In this document: in pieces, positions 1 through 5,316 of the stretch
How positions within the stretch are numbered: the stretch's first letter is position 1
How the letters are laid out: every line of letters begins with the position of its first letter
Source: Candidatus Zixiibacteriota bacterium
GTDB lineage: Bacteria > Zixibacteria > MSB-5A5 > GN15 > FEB-12
Direction: 5' to 3'
Assembly: GCA_030591625.1 (NCBI GenBank)
Contig: JAUVAR010000169.1
Coordinates: 1 to 6,211, forward strand
Length of the DNA: 6,211 nt
Position numbers and translations under genes: made by a program
The notes under the pieces: generated by a model
Databases searched by the model: none
Told to the model about the DNA's origin: nothing
Seen by the model: only the letters and a program-made list of their open reading frames with translations

Positions 1-1
1 C

Positions 2-121
2 TAGTGCTTTCAACCATACTTCATCCTCGAGATTGAGATAACTCGCCCCACCTCCTCTTAAGTGCAAAAATATCGATGCCCCAACCCCTAAAACCAAAGT
101 TATTAGAGTTATACGATATTC
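2..121 (-). CDS. Possible edge of an unrecognised membrane-protein gene (very uncertain)
   Basis: On the minus strand a frame is open from just after a TAA (124-122) to the left edge, about 40 codons. It reads as a hydrophobic stretch (ITLITLVLGVGASIFLHL) followed by a Gly-rich turn and a polar segment (ASYLNLEDEVWLKAL). That is what the N-terminus of a membrane-anchored protein would look like. The only usual start codon in frame is a TTG at 97-95, which has no Shine-Dalgarno sequence and would remove half of the hydrophobic stretch. A frame this short can be open by chance, and I recognise no family. If real, it would be a separate gene beyond the sigma-factor terminator, running out of the window. 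The rest of 122-273 is AT-rich and holds nothing I can support. Confidence 0.2.
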
Positions 122-273
122 TTAAACTAAAGCGATCTCACTCCATTTTTTTATTACTCCTGCCATCTGATGAGTATAATCGAAACAATAATTAGCATCA
201 ATAGGAATATCTCTGTCTTGTTACATTTCAAAATCACAAACAGACATCTGAATTTTATCAACTGTTGAAACCA

Positions 274-314
274 AACAAAAAAGCCGCCCTGCTTCTCAGC
301 AAGACGGCCTTCTT
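274..314 (-). terminator. Rho-independent terminator of the sigma-factor gene
   Basis: The arms at 299-311 and 280-292 form a 13-bp stem around a 6-nt loop (293-298). In the minus-strand RNA it is followed by a run of six U, the first two of which lie in the stem. Three stem pairs are G·U in the minus-strand transcript; read from the plus strand these become C·A mismatches. The hairpin is therefore stable only in the minus-strand RNA. It starts 24 nt past the sigma-factor stop codon, where a terminator for that transcript would be expected. Confidence 0.9.
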
Positions 315-334
315 AATTCCGATATAAGATTTCA

Positions 335-1189
335 CTAATTCAGATACGCTCTGAGAGAACGGCTGCGTGAGGCATGCCGCAAACGACGAATAGCTTTCTC
401 TTTGATCTGACGCACTCTTTCGCGAGTAAGCGAAAAGCGTGCACCGATCTCCTCAAGAGTAAGTGCTTTTTCATGGTTGAGGCCAAAGTAAAGGTTAATC
501 ACTTCAGCTTCGCGAGGTGTCAAAGAATCAAGAGCTTTCTCGATCTCAACCCGAAGCGAACTATCCAACAGCGACTCATACGGAGACGGCTGGAATTCAT
601 CTTCTAAGATATCGATCAAAGAATTATCTTCCGATTGCGTAAATGGCGCATCAAGTGAAAGGTGCGAATTCGATATTTTCAACGTATCCGCAACTTCACC
701 TTCGGAAAGCTCAAGTTCTTTGGCAATTTCGTCGGGTGACGGTAGCCTGCCAAGATGCTGCTCTAACCGGCTTGAGACTTTGCCAATTTTGTGTAATGTT
801 CCGACCCTATTTAAAGGTAGTCGGACTATACGGCTTTGCTCAGCCAATGCCTGCAGAATCGCCTGCCTGATCCACCAGACAGCGTAACTAATAAATTTAA
901 ATCCACGGGTCTCATCAAATCGTTTAGCCGCTTTAATAAGTCCTATGTTTCCCTCATTAATGAGGTCGGCCAGTGAAAGACCCTGATTCTGATACTGCTT
1001 GGCCACGGAGACCACGAAGCGCAGGTTGGCTTTAGTAAGTTTTTCCAGGGCTGTTTTATCACCCTGCTTTATCTTTCGCGCCAGACGCACTTCCTCGGCA
1101 GCATTGATGAGAGGAGTCTCTCCGATTTCGCGTAAGTAGAGATCCAGTGAGCGATCTTCATCGCGATATTTCAGAGATTGTTTTGCCAC
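335..1189 (-). CDS. rpoD: Primary-type RNA polymerase sigma factor (RpoD/SigA, short Bacteroidetes-like form)
   Basis: This protein directs RNA polymerase to housekeeping promoters. From the GTG at 1189 it is 284 aa. Region 1.2 is at about 13-28 (LDLYLREIGETPLI). Region 2 is at about 52-121 and includes the RpoD signature DLINEGNIGLIKAA (75-88) and the -10-binding helix YAVWWIRQAI (102-111). Region 3 is at about 125-200. The region 4.2 helix-turn-helix is at about 243-270 (LTLEEIGARF, then TRERVRQIKEKAIRRLR). Region 1.1 and the non-conserved insert are missing, as in Bacteroidetes SigA (about 285-290 aa). At the positions of E. coli sigma-70 Gln437 and Thr440, which contact the -12 base, I read Gln109 and Leu112; Leu here is also seen in Bacteroidetes. 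The frame continues up to a TTG at 1255, but those 22 extra residues (Ser, Cys, aromatic-rich) match nothing in the family, so I prefer GTG 1189. It lies downstream of the protease gene with no terminator between. Confidence 0.95.
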   Translation of the reverse strand: MAKQSLKYRDEDRSLDLYLREIGETPLINAAEEVRLARKIKQGDKTALEKLTKANLRFVVSVAKQYQNQGLSLADLINEGNIGLIKAAKRFDETRGFKFISYAVWWIRQAILQALAEQSRIVRLPLNRVGTLHKIGKVSSRLEQHLGRLPSPDEIAKELELSEGEVADTLKISNSHLSLDAPFTQSEDNSLIDILEDEFQPSPYESLLDSSLRVEIEKALDSLTPREAEVINLYFGLNHEKALTLEEIGARFSLTRERVRQIKEKAIRRLRHASRSRSLRAYLN

Positions 1190-1190
1190 A

Positions 1191-1208
1191 GCTCCTACTC
1201 GGCTCCTA
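1191..1208 (-). promoter_or_regulatory. Tandem TAGGAGC ribosome-binding sequences before the sigma-factor start
   Basis: Two copies of TAGGAGC lie 11 nt apart on the minus strand (1208-1202 and 1197-1191). They place AGGAG 13 nt and 2 nt before the GTG at 1189, so neither is at the usual 5-9 nt. They are still the only Shine-Dalgarno-like sequences near a family-consistent start, and they support GTG 1189 over TTG 1255, which has none at a usable distance. Confidence 0.45.
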
Positions 1209-1259
1209 TATGGTATAAAGTTAAAGCTACTACAAGCTGATCCCTTATGAATCAACCTG

Positions 1260-1267
1260 CAAATATA
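1260..1267 (-). promoter_or_regulatory. Candidate TAnnTTTG promoter element for the sigma-factor gene
   Basis: The minus strand reads TATATTTG, a full match to the Bacteroidetes -7 consensus TAnnTTTG, in the gap after the protease gene. A start about 6 nt downstream would give a leader of about 65 nt to the GTG at 1189. I find no upstream TTTG/TTG element at the usual 17-23 nt; the nearest TTTG is 25 nt away. The short, AT-rich motif could be chance. Confidence 0.25.
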
Positions 1268-1282
1268 TCTATTCCAAAAAAA

Positions 1283-2794
1283 CTACATTCTACAAATCTT
1301 GCTGGCTATCGCTCCATTGGGTTCCTGTACTATCAAAGGAATCCAATTCTTGCTCCGACCAAAGTCAGAACGCACTTTCTGTATATCCTCTACCGAAGTT
1401 ATCTCCTGATTATTCACTTCCATGATAATCGTACCCTCAGATATTGAGGCTCTATATGCAGAACTCTTAGGATATACTTTGACAACATATACACCCTCAA
1501 CAAATTTCGCTCCGATAACTTTTGCCAATTCCTTGGTAAATGTCACCATTTCCATACCAAGCCATCTCGCCTGATCATTCGAATTTTGTACCGGTGCATT
1601 AGCAACTCTCAGATCATTACGATCTCCAATAGTTGCAACCAATTCAATATTTTTGGTTCCTCGCATCACCGAGACAGGCACATCCATACCAGCTCGCAAA
1701 GTCGATACCAGCACCATAAACTGATTTGAGTTTTTAACATCCTGCCCATTGAACTCTAAAACAATATCATCTTCTTGTAATCCGGCCCTTTTAGCTGGTG
1801 AATCATTCAAAACTGAATCGATAATAATTCCATGTACAGCATCAAGTCCACGTTTTTTTGCCTCTCGCTCGGTTACCGATGAAAGATACACTCCGAGCCA
1901 GCCACGTATCGCCCGACCCTTTTCAATAAGATCAGGGACAATTGCCTTGGCTAAATTTATAGGAATAGCAAAGCCGATGCCGACAGAAGAACCAGTTGGG
2001 CTGGAAATAGCTGCATTTACACCAACGCATTGACCAGCCAGATTCAGAAGCGGACCGCCGGAATTCCCCGGATTTATTGAAGCATCAGTCTGAATATAAT
2101 TCTGATATTGTGGGGTATTTTCATGACCAAAGCGCAAATTACTGCGACCTTTGGCAGAAATGACACCCACTGTCACAGTTCGATCAAGTCCTTGCTGAGG
2201 GAATGGGTTGCCAATCGCAATCGCCCAATCACCAACTTTGATAGCTTCTGAATCACCAAACGGAATCGTTGTTATTTCTTCCTCAGGCTCAACCTTAATA
2301 ACAGCCAAATCGGTCTGAGGATCTGCTCCAATAACCTCTGCTTCATATTCATAGCCAGAAGCAGTTCGCACAGTAAGTGCCTCAGCTTCTGCAATTACAT
2401 GATTGTTTGTTAGAATATAACCATCTTTTCGGAAAAAGAAGCCTGAGCCTGATGATGTTTGCATGTGTGCACGATTCATCCACCAGGGACCAGAACTGGT
2501 ACGACTTCGGGCTGAAATGTTCACAACTGCCCGATCCATCTTCTCAACCACCTGGACAAACGGAGACTCATACGAACCATCCCGCTCAACTACCGGATAG
2601 ACCGAAAAACGGGTCGCTGACCCTGACAATTCCGCTTTCGTAGGAGAGGGGAGATCGAAATTTGATGCAATCAGAATACCTACAACCGTAAAGAGCAGAG
2701 CTATAAAAACCCCTCTACTCATACTAATTCGATTCTGATTTTTATCTCGGAAAAAAGAACGACTAGAATCTGCCAACTGTGCTTGTACCTCCAT
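1283..2794 (-). CDS. degP: HtrA/DegP-family periplasmic serine protease with two PDZ domains
   Basis: ATP-independent protease/chaperone that degrades or refolds misfolded proteins in the cell envelope. The 503-aa protein starts with a basic, polar stretch (1-27), then a hydrophobic segment at about 28-44 (GVFIALLFTVVGILIAS). I read this as a signal anchor or uncleaved signal sequence, since no clear cleavage or lipobox motif follows. The trypsin-like domain (about 85-290) has a complete triad: His132 in TNNHV, Asp162 in QTDLAV and Ser245 in GNSGGP. PDZ1 spans about 298-390 and PDZ2 about 410-500. The LA loop before the catalytic His is short. Two PDZ domains fit DegP/DegQ; the likely membrane anchor recalls DegS. 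I use ATG 2794. A TTG at codon 7, placed 11 nt after GGAGG, is a credible alternative start. A promoter candidate lies directly upstream, and the sigma-factor gene follows in the same direction. Family assignment is firm; the DegP versus DegQ label is not. Confidence 0.95.
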   Translation of the reverse strand: MEVQAQLADSSRSFFRDKNQNRISMSRGVFIALLFTVVGILIASNFDLPSPTKAELSGSATRFSVYPVVERDGSYESPFVQVVEKMDRAVVNISARSRTSSGPWWMNRAHMQTSSGSGFFFRKDGYILTNNHVIAEAEALTVRTASGYEYEAEVIGADPQTDLAVIKVEPEEEITTIPFGDSEAIKVGDWAIAIGNPFPQQGLDRTVTVGVISAKGRSNLRFGHENTPQYQNYIQTDASINPGNSGGPLLNLAGQCVGVNAAISSPTGSSVGIGFAIPINLAKAIVPDLIEKGRAIRGWLGVYLSSVTEREAKKRGLDAVHGIIIDSVLNDSPAKRAGLQEDDIVLEFNGQDVKNSNQFMVLVSTLRAGMDVPVSVMRGTKNIELVATIGDRNDLRVANAPVQNSNDQARWLGMEMVTFTKELAKVIGAKFVEGVYVVKVYPKSSAYRASISEGTIIMEVNNQEITSVEDIQKVRSDFGRSKNWIPLIVQEPNGAIASKICRM

Positions 2795-2809
2795 TCGGCT
2801 CAGCCTGCT

Positions 2810-2837
2810 AAGATACGGCCTTTTGCCAAATTGTCAA
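2810..2837 (-). promoter_or_regulatory. Predicted promoter of the HtrA-family gene (TTGACA-16-TATCTT)
   Basis: The minus strand carries a perfect -35 TTGACA (2837-2832), a 16-bp spacer and TATCTT (2815-2810), which matches the -10 consensus at four of six positions. Initiation would fall near 2803, leaving a leader of only about 9 nt before ATG 2794. No ribosome-binding site fits in that leader. Confidence 0.55.
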
Positions 2838-3023
2838 GAAATTTCATACTCATTCGGTTAGATTTTGTCCGGCTTCACCTATTAAACGCAATGAGGTAGA
2901 ATTTGATGCAGTTTATTTCTCTGCTTCTGTACCTAAATTTGCTCCCCCGTATTAACGATCCACCCATTTCCAATTTATTATCAAAATTCACACCCTATTA
3001 CACTTGAGCATGGGCATATCCAA

Positions 3024-3054
3024 TTGACATTTCGAGCTAAAGAGTCTAACTTTG
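3024..3054 (+). promoter_or_regulatory. Predicted promoter of the aldolase–folate operon (TTGACA-17-TAACTTTG)
   Basis: There is a perfect TTGACA at 3024-3029, a 17-bp spacer, and TAACTTTG at 3047-3054. The latter fully matches the Bacteroidetes TAnnTTTG element and also keeps the three key bases of a sigma-70 -10 box. Initiation would fall about 3059-3061, just before ATG 3063, giving a leaderless or almost leaderless mRNA. The TTG that could extend the aldolase frame upstream is the first half of this -35 box, so it is unlikely to be a start codon. Confidence 0.55.
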
Positions 3055-3062
3055 AACCTACT

Positions 3063-3722
3063 ATGACCTCACCATTTACAATAAAAAAACAGATTACAGT
3101 AATTGGTCGCAAACTGGCTGATAGAGGACTAATCGCCGGTACTGACGGCAATATCTCTATCAGACTGGATGATGACCGGATTCTTATCACTCCTGCTGGA
3201 CTGGCCAAAGGTGAGTTGTCAACTGAGGATATTGTCACAGTTGACATTAATGGTAAGAAGCTACAAGGCAGCAGAGAGCCATCTTCTGAAATGCTCATGC
3301 ACCTCTTTGTATATAAGAACAGACCAGAAATTAAGGCGTGCGTTCATGCTCACCCACCTCAGGCTACCGCATTCGCAGTCGCAGGAGTTGATCTGGCCGA
3401 TGATATCTTACCTGAGGTAGTACTCTTTGTAGGGAAAATACCGCTGACCGATTACGCCCCTCCCGGAACTGACGAATTACCAAAATCTCTTGAGCCATAT
3501 ATTGAAAACTCCAATGCTTTCCTGTTACGTAATCATGGCCTCCTGACTATCGGAAGATCGCCCGAGGAAGCATACAATCGCCATGAGACAGTTGAGCATT
3601 ACGCTAAAATCGTTCATCTTGCCAGAGGTCTTGGAAGTTTGAACCGCATTCCAGCAGAAGATTTTGAACGCCTTGAACGAATCAGATGCAATCTTGATAA
3701 AACCTGGAATAACCGCGACTAA
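3063..3722 (+). CDS. Class II (zinc-dependent) aldolase, L-fuculose-phosphate aldolase family
   Basis: Cytosolic aldolase/adducin-family enzyme. FucA-type members cleave ketose 1-phosphates to dihydroxyacetone phosphate plus an aldehyde. The 219-aa product matches the family length (E. coli FucA 215 aa). Phosphate-binding GTDGN is at 26-30. EPSSE at 72-76 supplies the catalytic Glu76. HAHPP at 95-99 gives zinc ligands His95 and His97, and NHG at 157-159 gives the third, His158. All catalytic residues are present, so it should be active. I chose ATG 3063 because family similarity starts there; an in-frame TTG at 3024 lies inside a predicted -35 box. No Shine-Dalgarno sequence precedes the ATG. 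It is the first gene of a five-gene operon, with the aminotransferase-like gene 8 nt downstream. No fucose or rhamnose genes are visible, so the substrate is open: fuculose-1-P, ribulose-1-P or another deoxy-sugar phosphate. A dehydratase such as MtnB is less likely given EPSSE. Confidence 0.88.
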   Translation: MTSPFTIKKQITVIGRKLADRGLIAGTDGNISIRLDDDRILITPAGLAKGELSTEDIVTVDINGKKLQGSREPSSEMLMHLFVYKNRPEIKACVHAHPPQATAFAVAGVDLADDILPEVVLFVGKIPLTDYAPPGTDELPKSLEPYIENSNAFLLRNHGLLTIGRSPEEAYNRHETVEHYAKIVHLARGLGSLNRIPAEDFERLERIRCNLDKTWNNRD

Positions 3723-3730
3723 GGATCATA

Positions 3731-4918
3731 ATGCCGGTCAAAAAAGTAATCATCGACCGTGCCAACCGGCTCTACCAAATGCCCCCCGACCTGTTTGAAT
3801 CTACCCTTACAGAAAAAAAAGTTACGCTCCTAAAGAGAAAAGAACTCATAAATCTTGCATCGTTTGACTGGCCCTGCGAGTGGGAAAATGACACATCTAT
3901 TGCGCTGGAAGAATCTCGTCCCGCCTCTGATCTTCAACTTACCACTCTCAAAGAGGAAATCGCTGCTTGGATGATGAAAGTTCATCGGGTCAAGATTAAT
4001 CCCAATAAAGATATTTTCATCGGAAGTTCAATTTCATCACTCGTACATGATTTGGCGCTCGGTTTTATCGACAATGGCGATGTCGCTTTTGTTCCCTCTT
4101 TAGGAGTCCCACTCTACCGTCAGGCTATTGTAGCAAGTGGAGGCGAATCTATTCGCTACGATCTGCTGACCCATAACCAATGGCAACCTTCATTTGATCG
4201 TATCAGTGGTCGCCTTGGTCATGCTGCCGATCTCGTCTTCATCAACTCACCGCACAATCCAACCGGAGCAATTCTCGGAGAAAATGAACTCAGTGATTTG
4301 GTTAGCATCGCTTCTAAAGAAAATATCATGATTGTAAATGATGCTGCCTATCAGGGAATAGATGATCGCACTCCGCCTTCGCTTCTATCGGTCAAAGGTG
4401 GAAAAAAAGTTGGTATTGAACTTTATTCATTCTCATATCTTTTGGGTCTTCCCTCACTCCCTTACGGATTTGCAGTCGGACAACCAGAGATTATTCGCGG
4501 CCTGCGAAAAGCTGCCTCAATGCGATCGCTCTATATCCCATCCTTCTTTGTTGAGCAGGCGATTGCAAATTTGAGAAGCTTCCCCGGCCAGAAATTGTTA
4601 TCCCTTCGCAGCAATTTAAGAAGTACCCTCGCAGAAGCTGACAAAATGTTAACAGCAATATCAAACGAAAACAATGGGCTCGCCTCGGTCCCATATGTCT
4701 GGTCACGAATTGAACGCCGAAGAAACTCAGTACCGTTTGCTCGTTCACTATACCGAAAATACCGCATACTGGCTATACCCGGAACAGCCTTTGGACCCGA
4801 TGGGCAGGGATTCATGAGATTCTCACTCACCTCAAACGAAGAGCTTTTCCGCAAAGCAAAAGAACGCATCGAAAAGAAAGTTGATCTCTCTGCCGGCGTG
4901 GAGGATATCGATGCCTGA
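3731..4918 (+). CDS. Aminotransferase class I/II-fold protein lacking the PLP lysine (probable pseudoenzyme)
   Basis: The 395-aa protein is a full-length fold-type I aminotransferase homologue, nearest in style to the DapL/aspartate-aminotransferase-like group. RLYQMPPDLF is at 13-22, NSPHNPTGA at 172-180, NDAAY at 203-207 (Asp204 would pair with the pyridine nitrogen), YGFAVG at 245-250, and PGTAFGPDGQGFMRFSL at 350-366 with the substrate-carboxylate Arg363. Active members read SxSK at the cofactor site, with an Arg eight residues later. Here the gap-free alignment gives SFSY, with Tyr236 for the Schiff-base Lys and Pro244 for the Arg. The usual Tyr of the GYPxY motif is Val126, and the N-terminal GxGxP-type loop is absent. 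The frame is uninterrupted, so this is not a sequencing frameshift. AAGG (3721-3724) sits 6 nt before the ATG. The stop overlaps folB by 8 nt. It may be a partner subunit, a ligand-binding protein or a new activity; I cannot tell which. Confidence 0.85.
   Translation: MPVKKVIIDRANRLYQMPPDLFESTLTEKKVTLLKRKELINLASFDWPCEWENDTSIALEESRPASDLQLTTLKEEIAAWMMKVHRVKINPNKDIFIGSSISSLVHDLALGFIDNGDVAFVPSLGVPLYRQAIVASGGESIRYDLLTHNQWQPSFDRISGRLGHAADLVFINSPHNPTGAILGENELSDLVSIASKENIMIVNDAAYQGIDDRTPPSLLSVKGGKKVGIELYSFSYLLGLPSLPYGFAVGQPEIIRGLRKAASMRSLYIPSFFVEQAIANLRSFPGQKLLSLRSNLRSTLAEADKMLTAISNENNGLASVPYVWSRIERRRNSVPFARSLYRKYRILAIPGTAFGPDGQGFMRFSLTSNEELFRKAKERIEKKVDLSAGVEDIDA
4900..4904 (+). promoter_or_regulatory. 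GGAGG ribosome-binding site that fixes the folB start
   Basis: A perfect GGAGG lies 6 nt before ATG 4911, inside the last codons of the upstream gene. It favours ATG 4911 over the in-frame TTG at 4881, which would add ten residues with no family counterpart. Confidence 0.85.
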
Positions 4919-5315
4919 TACACTCCGTCTTACTGAAATGAATTTCTATGGCTACCATGGTGTTTCTTCTGCCGAGAAAGAAACCGGACGCCAATTTCAA
5001 GTCGATTGCGAGATTGAACTCGACCTCTCCCAACCGGGACATTCCGACCGACTCACCGATACGGTAGATTATGGCGAAGTTTACAGTATCATTAAGGAGA
5101 CTGTCGAAGGTAAGGCGTTCGCATTGCTTGAAGCTCTCGCATCTGATTTAGCGCAGAAGATTCTTGACAAGTTCCCAATTTACAGAGTAACATTAAGGGT
5201 ACGTAAATTACATCCACCTCTGGCGGGACAAGTTAGACATATCGAAGTTGAAGTCACCCGCGAACAGGGTGATACCGATAAATTGACCGGAACGAAGAAC
5301 CCACAAGGAAGTTAG
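4911..5315 (+). CDS. folB: Dihydroneopterin aldolase FolB
   Basis: Converts 7,8-dihydroneopterin to 6-hydroxymethyl-7,8-dihydropterin plus glycolaldehyde in cytosolic folate synthesis. The protein is 134 aa (family about 120). The N-terminal LTEMNFYGYHG (7-17) and the pattern around DTVDYGEV (50-57) match S. aureus DHNA aldolase almost column for column. The key residues are present: Glu22 (pterin anchor), Tyr54, and Lys99 before HPP (general acid/base, Lys100 in S. aureus). The core ends near residue 119; the last 15 or so residues form a polar tail of no known function. ATG 4911 has GGAGG 6 nt upstream and overlaps the upstream stop (4916-4918), which suggests coupled translation. folK starts 1 nt after the folB stop, so two successive steps of the pathway are encoded together. 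Confidence 0.95.
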   Translation: MPDTLRLTEMNFYGYHGVSSAEKETGRQFQVDCEIELDLSQPGHSDRLTDTVDYGEVYSIIKETVEGKAFALLEALASDLAQKILDKFPIYRVTLRVRKLHPPLAGQVRHIEVEVTREQGDTDKLTGTKNPQGS

Positions 5316-5316
5316 C

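Noticed and set aside
1283..1330. Terminator at the end of the protease gene, suggested by a run of seven T after the stop
   Set aside because: No stable stem precedes the T run; the only complementarity is about 3 bp.
2906..3007. Plus-strand small ORF of 33 codons (ATG 2906 to TGA 3005-3007) with GAGG 9 nt upstream and a hydrophobic start (FISLLLYLNLL)
   Set aside because: It lies upstream of the predicted operon promoter, has no recognisable product, and a frame this short is expected by chance in AT-rich DNA. Homologues with the same peptide would be needed to revive it.
3024..3062. Upstream extension of the aldolase from TTG 3024
   Set aside because: The TTG is part of a perfect TTGACA -35 box, has no ribosome-binding site, and adds 13 residues not seen in the family.
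4411..4480. Frameshift or sequencing error as the cause of the missing PLP lysine
   Set aside because: The residues on both sides of Tyr236 (SFS before, YGFAVG after) stay in register with the family with no gap, so a frameshift cannot explain the change. A single-codon change cannot be excluded without the reads, but Pro244 and Val126 are altered as well.
4881..4910. Upstream extension of folB from TTG 4881
   Set aside because: The ATG at 4911 has a perfect GGAGG at 6 nt and gives the family N-terminus; the extension would have to be read through the upstream gene without a ribosome-binding site.
4491..4923. Minus-strand open frames opposite the aminotransferase-like gene and similar long antisense frames over the protease, sigma and aldolase genes
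   Set aside because: They overlap strongly supported genes, show no family motifs and have low-complexity Ser/Arg-rich or patchy composition typical of antisense shadows.
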